Assembly (NCBI GenBank): GCA_047495785.1
Contig: JBLDXI010000029.1
Location: 1 to 64,000 of the forward strand
From: Lepidodermella squamata
Lineage: Eukaryota; Gastrotricha
Length of the DNA: 64,000 bases
Direction: 5' to 3'
How positions within the stretch are numbered: the stretch's first letter is position 1; each line of letters begins with the position of its first letter. A program made the position numbers and the translations under genes. Positions 52,701 to 64,000 of the stretch are shown here, piece after piece. Below the pieces are notes generated by a model. It saw nothing but the letters and a program-made list of their open reading frames with translations, did not search any database and was not told the origin of the DNA.

Positions 52701-52844
52701 CACGGCTACGACGTCGAGTGCGCGCGCATCTTCCACGCGCACTTCCCGGCCTCGCGCCGCCAATCCACGCACATTGTCGCGCTGTGTCGAAGCAGCAATA
52801 GCAACGCTGCATCGCCAGCCCCAGCCCAAGCCCCAGCAGCGTGA
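49784..52844 (+). CDS. PIGB: PIGB, GPI mannosyltransferase 3
   Basis: GT22-family ER membrane enzyme that adds the third mannose to the GPI anchor precursor. Exons: 49784-49858, 49921-51338, 52403-52844; 645 codons, 644 residues (human 554). The luminal catalytic loop has VPDEYWQSVEVAHA followed by LTWEWRG. Downstream come SCTRTLTNNMEA, MRPTAVIQF, YGTHPWHWY and the family-typical HKEFRF. Many hydrophobic segments give a polytopic membrane protein. The splice into exon 3 restores MPCHSTPFYR-SHVHVNISMRFL. The C-terminal DEADVFFADPTAWLVREF also matches PIGB. Extra length comes from Ser- and Pro-rich loops. AATAAA is at 53015-53020. Confidence 0.96.
51339..52402 (+). other. PIGB intron 2
   Basis: 1064-bp GT-AG intron, phase 2. 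No element or gene recognised. Confidence 0.85.
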
Positions 52845-55480
52845 CTCACTGGCCCACTGGCTCGCCTCCGCCTCGTGTGCAAGCCATTGCTATGGCGCAT
52901 CAATTCGCGCAGTTTCACATCTCAGTGTACAGTGTATGCGATCGATCGAGATTTGCCGATTGATCGACTGGATCGACTGAGAAATGGATGCGCATCTCCT
53001 TCACCTGATTGATGAATAAACTATTACTATTAAATTCACTTTTTAATGTCTGTTTGATTCGACAGATGATGATGATGATGATGATGCAATATTTTGGATG
53101 GTAACTGCCATGTTTTTGGTGTATTTGTATTATTTTTTGTGTGATCGACGGCAATATTAAGTATATTATGCTACCATGACCTAAATATGTATACTTAAGC
53201 AGAATAATCGCCTGCGATAGGTGATTTGTCACGCGACTGCTTTTTTACACGCAGACTTACGCCTTTCACTGCTTATTCGACGACGTTCGAGCGTGTCATT
53301 TCAAAATTTAATAACAAAAGACTGCCGAGTTGCACTTTTTTCACTGCTATAATAATAGTGATTGGAATCTCTTCGTGATATACTTTTATTCCAACGAATT
53401 GTATTCCTACGTGCAATGTGCGGACAAGGAATAAAAGGAGACCATTCTTGCTATTTATTGTGGATTTTTATTTTCGAAGGTTCACAACGATGGTGGAACA
53501 AAGTCGATGAATAGAAAAAACAACTTGATGCATTGATAGCAGCAGCAGCAGCAGCAGCGGTGTGTCTTGGTGTGTTTGCCCAGTGTAAACTCGTAAATCT
53601 CAGCCGTGGGAGTAAATATATTCGTCAATCGATCAATTCATCGTCGGTCTCTCTCCGCCGAATATTAACCACCGCAGTAGAAAAGCGCATATAGACGGCA
53701 TATATCATGATGACGGCCGTGGTGATGTCAACGTGATGATGTTGGCTGCCTGCCTAATACGCATTTAGGTATAGCACACCTCGTTCCAAAAAGCGCTGCC
53801 AATCAACCCTTTCTTTGTTTCTTCGATTCCCTTGTTGCACCCTGCCTACTATATGTATATTGCAGTAACACTTTTTTGTTCCTTCTCCCCGTCGTCGCCA
53901 CCTGCGCTTGCGATCGATGCGTGGTTAAATGCGCCAGCACCAGCGAACGTTGTGGCGCCACGGCTGTGGCAAACGCAGTTCAACGACGTGTTCGAGTGCT
54001 TCCGCAGTCGGCGCCCTCGCGCAACCTCAGCCCGCGACTGCGACTGCGGCTGACTGCGGCTGATTGGCGGCGGCGAATTAGCGGCGCCAAGCGGGCGCGT
54101 AATGAGCGGCGCCAGCACATTCGCTATACTGTCCAGCCCAGCGTCACCAACGCACACCCCTACAGTCTCTAGTCTTTATTCACTTTATAAATATAAATTC
54201 GTCGTCTATATATTAGAGATGTCGTTAGGGAGCCGGCTACAATCGGCCAAAAGCCATCATCATCATGGTCATAAATAAAATCAGCAGCGATAACAACAAT
54301 TTGCGATGCTATCAGCAGCAGCAGTTCAGAGCATCTATAATGCGATGAGCGGCGCCGTAAGAGCGAGGAGTAAGAGATGCAGTAGCCAGCAACAACAGCT
54401 CCTCCTGTAAAGAAATCGTGCCAAGTATATAAATAGCTTGTGCGATGACCGCCGACCAACCAACCGACCATGAGATCGATAGATCGGCGTCACCGCTCTT
54501 TTTCTACTCCTCATGCTCATGTGCTCTTCTTGGTCACAGAACAACAAACGCTACATATCTAATTCATGCGCGTTGTCTCGCTGCTTCTGCGCATTGTCGG
54601 TTCCAGCTCTGGTATTAGCGACCAGGCATAGCTACCCCACACCCACAACCTCCCATACCACTATCTAGATCTAGGCATCGTTTTGCGCACAAAAAAATCA
54701 CCAGTTTCGCGCCCATTTTCTACGATGATGTCATACCATTGTGTTGCCTAATAATAATAGTTTAACATGAGCGCAGATGATCGACTAATCGCCGACGCCG
54801 CGGGCGCCACGGCGGCTTTAATCAAATCTGAGACGCCACCGCACGCGCTTGCGCCCGCTTTTTTGCCGACGCGCGCATCCGTTATTTCTGTTCTCGCCGC
54901 GCGCATTATTGCGATCCGCTATACTTACGCACACACTACGACGAGGTGCCAACAGCAGCAGCAGCAGCAACTTTTACAATGGGCAATGATCGAAGAGAAA
55001 GTGTATAGCATGTCAAAAATGCAACAGCAGCTTGGCACGAGTGAACACGAAAAAATTGTCGATGCAAATTAGCTTAATTGCACCACGCTGATTGATTTGC
55101 ATGCGAATGCCGACTGTTCACTGAGCTCTCTTCTCGGCATCGTATCCATGTTGTGTTTAGTTACGCCGCATTTTTTACGTCGGCTCGCTCAGTGGTATTG
55201 AGCCACCGCTACAACCGCCACCGCAACAATCGCGACAGCAAGTATCGATGTATCATCATCAGCGCCAAGATCTCGCGAGCAAAATCAGAGGCCACGTGAT
55301 GGCGGCGCTCATTTCATCATTCAATAATGATATTATTGTTATTGTCACCCTCGTTGTTAGGAGACCGCCTTTTGGTTTTTTTCGCGGTTTCGTGGACGAG
55401 ACATCTCGTCAGCTTCACCAGTGCACCACCGTAGCTGCGCCACCGTAGCGCCTTCAGCTTCTGCTTCGGCTTCGCTCACC
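52845..55480. other. Intergenic, PIGB to PDZ gene
   Basis: 2.6 kb without a gene I can support. It holds the PIGB poly(A) hexamer at 53015-53020, a (GAT)n tract at about 53066-53086, a (GCA)n tract at about 53539-53560 and another near 54951-54970. The frame 54767-55072 is low-complexity and probably chance. Confidence 0.6.
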
Positions 55481-55554
55481 GGCTACGCAACGACGAATAA
55501 ACGCTCAGCAATCGAAAATTGGCGACCTAATCGAACGGCTTCAGGACTGTCTCG
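55481..55554 (+). CDS. Candidate upstream exon of PDZ gene
   Basis: An open frame ending KIGDLIERLQDCL meets a strong donor (GTAAGT at 55555). Its phase 1 fits exactly the acceptor at 56446. The exon start is not fixed; a stop in this frame lies at about 55446. The protein character is suggestive only, and phase agreement has a one-in-three chance of arising randomly. Confidence 0.35.
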
Positions 55555-55732
55555 GTAAGTATTGAGAGTATAATATACGTGCACGATTTCTCTAGTCATT
55601 TCTATGTGAGCCTTTTATAATTAGTTGGCCATTTTGTCTAGAGTCTAGAACTTGGCTCTATTAGTTTCCAGAATAAGATTTTTTGAAACTTGATAATGGA
55701 ATACTATTCATAATAACTCTTTCTCCCTTTTA

Positions 55733-56050
55733 TTAGGTAGTTACAGATAGGTATATAAATAATTTACCCAGTGGATAACAGGCGCTAATACCTATTATTA
55801 TTTGACCCTTCTTATACGACATAGAACCAGCCTGGTTAGGGTTTGCACGTGTTGGCCATGTTTCAATTGATGGAGATGGTGCATTTGAGCTTAGGCCGAT
55901 GATGCCGCAGTCAAAGGTGCTTTGAACTGCTTGAGCCAACTTCTCCAACTTGGCCAACCTCTCTGGGAATTTTCCAATACTTTCGGCGGCATTTTTTGTG
56001 CCGTTCGAAGCCCCTGCACAGAGATTTACAACTGGGTTACATTTTGGTAT
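55733..56050 (-). other. Coding-like fragment in PDZ intron
   Basis: On the strand opposite to the host gene an open frame of about 100 codons includes NPVVNLCAGASNGTKNAAES and then LAKLEKLAQAVQSTFDCG. It resembles a coiled ORF1-type protein of a retroelement, but I do not recognise it. It has no convincing start. Confidence 0.25.
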
Positions 56051-56445
56051 ACCAGAGGTTATTTTTTTGCTCTTGCTCGCTACTCAGCAACCTTATGGGG
56101 GTTCTAGTTTTAAACTGTAATAAGGAAGGCGTAGGCTTGCATAGCAAAAGACATTTTGTATGCAATGCAGTGCCCTTGCGTATCATAATTTAATAAAGTC
56201 TTGAGAAAAACCTCGTAGTCAGGATGCTAATAGATCAAAGCAATTTGTTCGTTAAATCGATATCAATGTGTCAGGTTACTTTCCCGTTATCTTCTGACTA
56301 TTTCTTTCTTGTCGACGGCTTGGTTCGAACCTCGAACCCAGCTTTATAGGATCTTGAGACCTCTGAGCCTCCTGAGCAGAATCTTGATTGTCATAATCAG
56401 ACTCTGGTTGTTATACTGATAATTGCTATGTGACTCTTTTGACAG

Positions 56446-59400
56446 ACTGCGCGTGCCTGTGCCGGTTGGACACGTCTGCTGCGCTGAACGTCAACGACGA
56501 CACCGAGTTCACAGGCAACAACAAGAACAACACAGCGGGCGATGAAGCTGCAGCGGCGGTGGGGTCGACTTCTCGGCCGTCGTCGACGTCCGTGTTCGGC
56601 AGCCCACAGCACTCGCCGGCTCTGCCGTCGTCACCGATGGCTTCCTCCAGGGACACAGGAGCGGGCGGTGGGCACAGCCAGCTGGTGTCGCCGGCGTACA
56701 GCCTGTCGACGCTGGAGCTGAACAAGTAAAATATAACATACCGTAAAAACCGAAATTGGGTGCCGTGTTTTTATAGTTTCAAACCAAGAAAAAAGTGGGG
56801 GCTTATTACAGGCGACGTACATCGTAGGCTGCGGTATTATTTATTTGAATCTATCGTCATCAGATTAAAATGAATTTTAAGAAGAGTTTTTAAAAATGAA
56901 ACAACAGCCAAATGTCCTCTTCGTTAAGATCGTTGTCATTTTTTTCATTCTCCTCGGCATCTTCCTCGATTATCAACCACACGGGGGAATTTTCTGACGG
57001 GAAATGATGATAACTACTCTCAACTAACTGGCATTTATACCCACCACATCAGATTTGAGCTTCGCATAAACTTAATTGAATGTTTGCTAAAACGAAAACG
57101 TGAATGCAATTAGAAATTTTCAGTCGTGTGGCAAGTGCAAAATATTTATTAAGAAAGCAATACACTAATTTACAAGGGAAGGAGGCGAAACTGTATTATT
57201 TGTGCACCATCTGGCGTTCAGAATTTTTTGAAAAAGACCTCAGAAGTGTGTGCCGAAATTTCATCGATTTTTTTGATCGATTATTAGGGGATAACTATTA
57301 AAATACGAATTTCCACGAATTGATACTTTCCAGCCTTTCCAGTTTAACTAAACACGTGATTCTTAAAACAATAGGCTATTTTTTGAAAATTCGACCTTGA
57401 CTCATGTTTTTTTGGCGCGAAATTTAAAATGTTCAAATTTCAGGCGCGCGGGCCAGCCGGCCGGCTTCGAGCTCGTGCAGCAGCAGCCGGGCGCGCCCGT
57501 GCTCGTCGGCGACGTCGTCAGCTCGCAGCCGCTGCGGCAGTTCGTGTCGGCCGGCGACCGCCTGCTCGCCATCAACTCGGTGCCGACGGCGCGCCTCAGC
57601 CTGCGCGAGTGCGAGCGCATCGTCGCCGAGTCGTCGCGCCTCCGCATCAGCCTGCTGCGCCGCAGCACCAGCGATTTCTCCCGGTAATCTTCTTTTGATT
57701 CTTTCGTCTTTCTTCTTTCTTCTTGCGTGTTTTACACTACTGCTACTAGATTTGGCGAGTTTTGTTCATAAATTAATATCAAATAATTTTTATTTTATTA
57801 TTCTATTTATAAAAATATAAATATATTTTTTGTTGAAAATGACCATGAACGTGCGATTTTCAAAAAGCCCCGCGCTAATACGACCACCCAAAGTCTGAGT
57901 TTGAACATGAACCATAGCTGATGTCCACACCCCCTGATAACCTGAAGACCTTGGCTAGGTTCTACGTTCAATGTATGCATTATGTCCATGGCTCATATTT
58001 GTATTCTCAATTGTTTTTAAGAAACAGAGGTAATTTAGCACTTTGACAGCCTGCGCACCAGGCCGGCCGGCAGGCTCGCTTCGCTCGCCGCCGGCCGGTT
58101 GCTACTATGTTTCCAAACTAAGCTCTTGCTTAAATTGCTGCTTACCTATTGTGCAGTCAAGTTTTAAGCAAGCCAACTAACGTCTATTTGATACCTATAT
58201 TCTGTATATTCCAATGCCATGCACCCCATCGAATTTTTGAAGAAAGTTAAGAATTGGTAGCCCCTTTAACAGTGATTTTGCTTCAAAAACCTGGCAAACC
58301 TAGGGGCCCGATAAGCAGCCTGCCCCCCATTTTTCTTCTGAACTCATCAAGAAAAGTCTTGCCGACAGTGATATTGCTTCGAATTAAACCCAGTGTCGAA
58401 AATTACCTTTCACAATCGCAACGTGCCTTCTTGGCAGGCCGGTCTACCACCGACATTGTATGGACGCATAGGGGGCTAGCAGCACGGATTCAGGTCTACG
58501 TCGAAGACTTTGCTATCCTAGGTATCGATATGAGTTGCGCTTTCAATACGATCGATACTGAAAGATACTTTGTTCGATACTTTGTTACTGAAAGACACCA
58601 GTCTCAACATCTCTTTTGGCTCTACAGCTGAGAGCATCCGCACATTTCTCGTAAGTCGGAAGTCCTCAGGGTGACTCGTTGTCGCCCATCCTGTTTGTTG
58701 TTTATCTAGAGACGAGTCTGAGAATTCTTCGTAGCAAAATCGCCGCCAACGAAATGAGACCGTCGGAATTAATTTAAGCTGACGATACCGATTTTGTTCG
58801 TAATAACGTCGTTGTAGCAAAATCAGTCGAGTTGGCAGCTGCCGTAAGCCTCTCCGAATTCAATCTCGAAGTTAACACGACAAAAACCAGCATCATTGTT
58901 GTCAAGAGAGATAAGGAAGATGAAAGCTTTTGGAGGAAGGAGAAGAAGTTAGGAAGTTTGCTAGGTGACGAAGAAGATGTCGAAGCTAAAATACGTCTAT
59001 CAGCATGAAAGTGCGGCTATACAATGCCTAAATCGTTCCCATTTTGCTGTACAATTGTTGCACCTGGGGACTAACCAAGGGCAACAACGAGCTATGGACT
59101 GGTACTTCCAACTTGGTGGCAAGAAACACACCGGGGCGAGCCGTATCACTCTGCCACAGACATTGTCTAAAGACTTACAAAAACTCAATGAATTCATGTT
59201 TTTTGCTCAACTGACGTGCCCTATAGATGTGCCTGAATGTCTAGTCATTCATAATGATCTATTGCGCCTGAGAGAGATCGCTTCAAATCGTGATACGTGG
59301 AAAATGCTCAGTGACAATCCTGACCTCCTCTTCACTGCAGTGAAATTTGTTAAATCCTGACTCACTAATAATGTATGTGTCACATTAAAAGTGTACAATC

Positions 59401-60609
59401 GTGAAATGTCGACAATTTATAACAAAAATCGCCATTTAAAGTGTACAATTTGGCGGATCCGTACAACGCTATGTTGACCACAAGGGGTAATCCGTATCGA
59501 GGAATCCGAATCTGATATCAGTAGTTTTATAGCGTTATCCTATAATTGGAAAATAATCGATTTTCGTAATCGATATCGATTGATTATCGATTTTTTTCTG
59601 ATCACTATTCCGGATGGAAAAAAGCAATTCGGATTTGGATTCCTCGATACGGATTACCCCTTGTGGTCAACATAGCGGATTACGTTATAGTTTTATGTAT
59701 GTAACAAGCAATGTTTTATTTCCAAAAATTAAGTTAAGCACCGGCCACGGGTGGGCTTATGGCGCATCCGACATATATAACTCGTACGTATATGTATGTA
59801 TGTATGTATGTGTTTTATTCACTTTCCTTCTCATTTTACATTTACAACATTTTTTAATATTTTTTGAAAAATTGAATTTATAAACAGAGCACAATGCTAC
59901 ATATGATAATGGGTAGAAATAGAGTTGATTAATTTTTATTTTACAAAGTTTTATTTTTTATTACAAAACTCAATCATATACAAGATAGGAGAAGGAAAGA
60001 TGATAGGTGTTGCAAAGGGCAAGTCGCCTTGCCACTAAAATGAACCTCTGAATATTGTAATTCAAAAAATTATTATCGCATAAGCATAATTAAGTTCTAA
60101 AGTAGCGAACACCGAAGATATATTATACTAAGCTTATGTTGAGAAATTTTATTATAGATTATGCGTGAATTATTTTATTTTAAATAGCATTTAAAATTTA
60201 AATTATTTTAAACAGCAGCAGCGCCTCTTGTGACCCGCCGCCGCTCACCATCTTCGCGAACCGGCTAAGCAGGCCGTCTGAAGACGAAACTTTCGTGGCG
60301 GAGGCGGCGCCGGCAATCGAAGAGCCGTCGCATCGCTACTTGGCGTCGGTGACCAGCACCAACAGCAACAGCCGAGCCGTCACGTTCACAGTATCCGCAG
60401 CTTCGACGACCTCGGCAATGTCCAGTGGCTCTGCCCATCACCACCACCACCACCATTACCAACGGCACAAACAACGGGCGCTGTCGGCGACGCGCAGTTC
60501 GACGTCCAGTGAACTGCGCGCGTCGTTGCCGCTGCCAACTGGGCCGCACAGCCGCCGTTCGTCGCTCTTCGCTCCCACCGTCCTGTTCCCGTCGTCGTTC
60601 GCGCAGTGA
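56446..60609 (+). CDS. PDZ-domain protein, 5' end uncertain
   Basis: Three well-supported exons: 56446-56725, 57444-57683 and 60216-60609 (stop). All junction phases agree (AA|G, then CG|C). Exon 56446-56725 is Ser-rich and disordered. Exon 57444-57683 is a compact PDZ domain: AGFELVQQQ replaces the usual GLGF carboxylate loop, then VGDVVSSQPL, GDRLLAINSV and a LRISLLRR last strand. The final exon is Ser/Ala/His-rich with a His run near 60440. At least about 304 residues are present. The family is not recognised; a scaffold role is inferred from the PDZ alone. AATAAA at 60634-60639 lies only 25 bases after the stop. The last intron hosts two transposable elements. Confidence 0.75.
56726..57443 (+). 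other. PDZ gene intron
   Basis: 718-bp GT-AG intron, phase 2; retention would stop translation at once (TAA at 56727-56729). No element recognised. Confidence 0.75.
58060..58105. repeat. GC-rich hairpin
   Basis: A self-complementary GC-rich stretch: GGCCGGCCGGCAGG on one side and CCGCCGGCCGG on the other, around CTCGCTTCGCTCG. It stands out against AT-rich intron DNA and lies just upstream of the retroelement remnant. Confidence 0.6.
58240..59360 (+). mobile_element. Degenerate non-LTR retrotransposon (RT domain to C-terminus)
   Basis: A decayed LINE in the sense direction of the host intron. Reading through shifted frames, the order is: LLQKPGKP and a broken RPISSLP block, LSQSQRAFLAGRSTTDIVW, GIDMSCAFNTI, then SPQGDSLSPILF and ADDTDF (the catalytic YADD box, with a stop where the Tyr should be). 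Next come VNTTKTSI and a C-terminal part with ITLPQTL and LREIASNRDTWKML, ending at 59360. Several frameshifts and stops make it dead. No ORF1, endonuclease or poly(A) tail was found, so it is 5'-truncated. Confidence 0.8.
59467..59677. mobile_element. MITE with about 47-bp terminal inverted repeats
   Basis: A 211-bp foldback element. The ends 59467-59513 and about 59631-59677 are reverse complements with only two or so mismatches. Both outer ends begin CGCTATGTTGACC and include AGGGGTAATCCG. The centre holds tandem AATCGAT-type words. There is no coding capacity. No clear target-site duplication was seen. It lies about 100 bp downstream of the LINE remnant, in the same intron. Confidence 0.85.
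59678..60215. other. Rest of PDZ intron 3
   Basis: AT-rich DNA with a GTAT microsatellite near 59788-59812 and no recognisable gene. Confidence 0.65.
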
Positions 60610-61397
60610 ATCCTTTCCGCATCCTTCCACTTCAATAAAACTACTTCAACTTATATACATACTTCCAGCGTAATAATTTCGACATGATACTTCCATATCC
60701 ATACTATAAAATGTGACTAAAATGTGTAGTTCAGTTCTACTTCAGCATTCCACAGTTTTTCCACAGCAGCTCCTTTTTCTAAAACACCACGCGTGTGATT
60801 GATTGCATGTGATTTTTTATAGCTTAATAATTATTTTATAGTTTGCATCGCAGTTTGCATGAGACTATTAATGTTATATTTTTCAACACACCGACTTCTC
60901 AGCTGACGTGATACTAATTACTTATTGCTTGCTTGATTATTTTTAGAGGCTCATCCTGCCTGCGTATTTCACTCTAAAGAACAGCTATTTTTCTTATCGC
61001 AGAGTACCAGTATACTAATTAATTAATTAGTACATATTTTTTGTCATTATCACCACATCATTTTGTCATCGTCATGCATGAACAAGCATGGAATTTCTAT
61101 AGCAATAATAATAATAATAAATAAAATATCGATTGACTTTTTGATATCAGTAGCAGCAGCAGCAGCATATAATATGATGCGCTGATCGCGCGCATTGTTT
61201 ACGCTCTGCTGCTGCTGCTGTTGTTGACTCTAGCATTATATACTGATGTCCACTTTTATCATCTCTAGTGGTGTACTTTTTTATAACATTAAATTTATAA
61301 TCGAGCACCAACCGAATGGCGGCATCACCAGTAGCGACGAGTAGCCGGCGTTAGTCAACCAACGATCGACGCGCAAAATGAAGATAGCCAGCGCGGT
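60610..61397. other. Intergenic upstream of syd-1-like gene
   Basis: 788 bp with CAG/CTG repeats near 61152-61165 and 61206-61223. It should hold the promoter and 5' UTR of the next gene. A short uORF lies at its end. Confidence 0.6.
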
Positions 61398-61401
61398 ATG
61401 A
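61378..61401 (+). promoter_or_regulatory. 7-codon uORF with ATGA overlap
   Basis: An ATG at 61378 opens a 7-codon frame whose TGA (61399-61401) overlaps the ATG of the main frame at 61398. Such an arrangement permits termination-reinitiation. If the real start is the later Met at 61428 this is moot. Confidence 0.4.
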
Positions 61402-64000
61402 TAGCAGCAGGCAGGCAGGCAGTAATAATGCTCCAGCAACCGCAGCAACAACACCAACAGCTACAACATCAGCCGGGAACGCCGCAGCTCAGCAGCCATC
61501 GCAGTCAAGGTAAGTCTACAATCAAGTTTCTACTTATAGTAAGTTTTGCATCACTAGACAACTCGGCGGGGTCGACGCCGGTGATCAGCCAACGGCGCCG
61601 CGCCAGTGCCGGCCTCTTCCTCAAGTCGCTGTTCGGCAGCCGTCAGTCGTTGAACAACAACCACCAAACAGATGCTGCTGACCATCATCAACAGCAGGCG
61701 GACGGCAAGGCGAGCAATGGAGATGTTGTTCGCCGGCCGTCGGTTTCGGTGCGCGTCAAGCCGCGCCGCAGCCGTTCATCAGCTAGCGCCCACCACAACG
61801 GCAACGGCGGGCCATCATCAGCGGCATCAGCTCGCGGCTCAACGAATGCGCCTGCTGCATCGTCAGGGCCGCCGCCTGCCGGGTGCGTGCAGATCCGCAC
61901 GGTGGAGATCGTGAAGCGGCCGGGGCAGAACCTGGGCTTCTACCTGCGCGACGGCAACGGCGCCGACCGCGTCGCCGGCGTCTTCGTGTCGCGCATCGCC
62001 GAGCACTCGCCGCTCGCGCGCAACAGCCTCATCAAGACCGGCGACGAGATCCTCGCCGTCAACTCGATGCCGACCAGCACCATGAAGGTAATACTTGTAG
62101 CAATCCATTTCGAATACTTGAATCATACGTAATTTCATTAAAGATCGAAGACGTCGTTTACATAATATCGCTGTCGAGTAAACTGCTCATAACCGTGCGC
62201 TCGTTGCCGGCGGACCTGACTGGCGGCAGCAGCAAATCAGCGGCTGGCAAACGCGCATCGTGCAAGACAGCGGCGGCGGCGGTGCAGGAGTGGGAGGCGA
62301 CGCCGCGCAGCATCGTCACGAACCACCAGCACCGCAACCAGCTGCGCGCCGCCGCCGAGGCCGCAGCCGCTGCCGAAGCGGCGCGAATCGCCGCCAAAGA
62401 CCAACAGGCTGCAGCTACTGAGCAGAAAAAATCTGAAACCGCTACTACTACTACTACAACTACTAGTAAAAGGGAAGATAACACCACTCTGAACCAGGCT
62501 GATGAGCGAACGTCGTCGTCGCCGTTGCAAAACGGCAATAATACTGCTGCTGTGCGGCCGTCACGCTCCGCCGACGTCGGCACCCTCGCAGCCACCGCAG
62601 CCGCCGGTGGCTCTGATCAGCAACAACAGAACCCGCAGCCCGTGCCCATGATCGACGACTCGCTGTCGGTGCTGTCGAGCAGCGACGAGAACCTGCACCT
62701 GACCACGCTGCAGAAAATGCAGCAGTCAGTTGCAGCATTGTCGTCAGCATCAGCCGTTCGCTCTTCCAGCCTTCGCGTTCGAACCTCGGCGCCTCCTCTT
62801 CCGCCTCCGAAACTGCCGCCTCGTGGTGGCGACAGGTCGTCGCTGCTGACGACGGTGCACGACAACATTGATTCGCGCATGGTGCCGCTGCGCTACCGCT
62901 CGGCCGAGTGTTTCCCGAAAGACGGCGACGACGACGTGGGCGGCACAGAGGACGACGACGGCGCCCGGCCGTACTACGCGCAGCCGAACCGAATTGGCGG
63001 CGGCGGCATTCTGCGGCGCGGCACCATGCCGTCGTCATCCGACTGCTACTACGCCGATGCGGCGGCGGCGGCGGCGTGCACGTGCGGCGCCAGGCACCGC
63101 AGCAGCGGTGGTGCAGGCGAGGTGTGGCGGGGCGTGGCGGCGAATGCGTCGTCGTGTTCGAATTTGATGCTCGATCACGACCAACCAGCCGCCAATGGTT
63201 GCTGTTACTACTGTGCCACGGCGTCTTCTCGATTCTCATCAACATCTTGCACTGCTCATCACTGCTCATCGTCGTCGAGACTCAATAACAACCACAGCCA
63301 TAGCCACAACCACGGCGCAGTGAGCGGCGGCTATGTCTCGGACACGGGTGAGCGAGTGGCGCCGCCGTTCCGCAACGCCGCCTTCCATCACCTGCAGCAG
63401 CATCATCCACGTTCTCCAGGTATCTTTACCCTTCTTTCGTCTTTATTCTTTCTTCTTGCGATTTCCCTGATTCATTCCGTCAATCTTAACTTCTTTTCCT
63501 TTGTTGTCGTAGCGCGCTTCTACCCGGCGTCGTTCGGCAAAAAGGGCGCCGCCGCGTCGGCGTCGTGTCTCTACGCCGACGACTACGACAACGACAACGA
63601 CTTGGATGGTGGCGTCGTAGCAGTGCAACAGCAGGCGCCGGCGAGACCGGCTCGGCGGCCGAACTGCCTCGACGTGCAAACTGCGGCGCACACGGACACG
63701 GAGCTGGACGACGGCGACGACGGCGACGGGTACCCGGGGGGCCGGTCCTACGCCCGGCACCACCAGCCTCGGCTGCAGGCGGCGCTGCTCGAGCAACTGC
63801 GCCCGCCCGCCGACGCGTTCCCGTCTTTCGTCGACTACGCGCGGCTGCCGACGGCGCCGGTCGGTGAACTGCCGCCGCCTCACGTGATGATAGGCAACCA
63901 GCAGCCGCCGCAGCAACCGCACGCCCCGGTGGCTGGCCAGCTCAACATCAACGTACAGGCGTTCTACGCGTGGAGCCTCGACGACCAGCCGGCACCGGAT
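61398..64000 (+). CDS. syd-1: syd-1/RhoGAP100F-like PDZ protein, N-terminal part
   Basis: Probable homologue of the presynaptic assembly protein SYD-1 (Drosophila RhoGAP100F): PDZ, then C2, then RhoGAP-like domains in the family. Only the N-terminal part lies here. Exons: 61398-61509, 61558-62087, 62144-63419, 63513 to beyond the window; phases agree and the frame is open to base 64000. The PDZ domain spans about residues 155-238: VQIRTVEIVKRPGQNLGFYL, GVFVSRIAEHSPL, GDEILAVNS and IEDVVYIISLSSKLLITV, a match to the syd-1 PDZ as I remember it. Long Ser/Ala/Gln/His-rich disordered stretches surround it. The identity depends on this one domain; the RhoGAP part lies outside. The introns at 61510-61557 (48 bp) and 63420-63512 (93 bp) are both in frame without stops, so they could be retained. 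Confidence 0.68.

Noticed and set aside
53876-54172. GC-rich frames near 54 kb as an exon
   Set aside because: Open in several frames on both strands, Arg-rich, with no domain; likely compositional.
54767-55072. 101-codon frame as a gene
   Set aside because: Low-complexity Ala/Gln sequence over a CAG repeat, with no splice partners or conserved pattern.
59000-59360. 131-codon frame as an independent host gene
   Set aside because: The ITLPQTL and REIASNRDTWKML blocks fit the tail of the adjoining non-LTR element, which is in the same orientation.

Overview
The window is nuclear DNA of an invertebrate animal with a compact genome. The genes are metazoan housekeeping and signalling genes: TIMELESS, SRP19, FEN1, ROCK, ALG2, IP6K, RPB5, NUAK, a CCDC24-like gene, PIGB and a syd-1-like gene. 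They are split by GT-AG introns, many only about 50-70 bp long. Exons are GC-rich and the DNA between them is AT-rich. The gene set alone does not fix the phylum; an ecdysozoan or other protostome is only a guess.

Bases 16-18533 form a near-perfect inverted repeat. The left arm (16-8732) is the reverse complement of the right arm (9819-18533), with a unique spacer of about 1.1 kb (8733-9818). Each arm carries FEN1, SRP19 and the 3' part of TIMELESS. The right arm copies read cleanly. In the left arm SRP19 has one frame-breaking extra base and TIMELESS has two, each in a homopolymer run. The central junction cuts TIMELESS, so its N-terminal half is absent from both copies. Either this is a very recent fold-back inverted duplication or a chimeric assembly; the sequence alone cannot decide.

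From 19.4 kb the layout is ordinary. ROCK runs on + (19474-27112). ALG2, IP6K and RPB5 follow on - (29084-35025), with RPB5 and IP6K only 125 bp apart head to tail. A 788-bp element with 27-bp terminal inverted repeats lies at 36497-37284. NUAK is on + (38112-42712). A retroelement scrap is at about 44.7 kb. A CCDC24 homologue, a small possible OB-fold protein and a RING/PHD-like finger ORF lie on - (45501-49357). PIGB is on + (49784-52844).

A PDZ gene is on + (at least 56446-60609); its largest intron holds a decayed non-LTR retrotransposon and a 211-bp MITE. The window ends inside the N-terminal part of a second PDZ gene, read as syd-1/RhoGAP100F (61398-64000, continuing outside). TIMELESS and FEN1 both act at the replication fork; ALG2 and PIGB are both ER mannosyltransferases. 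Nothing suggests that the neighbours form one pathway. I found no CRISPR array, rRNA, tRNA or bacterial operon.
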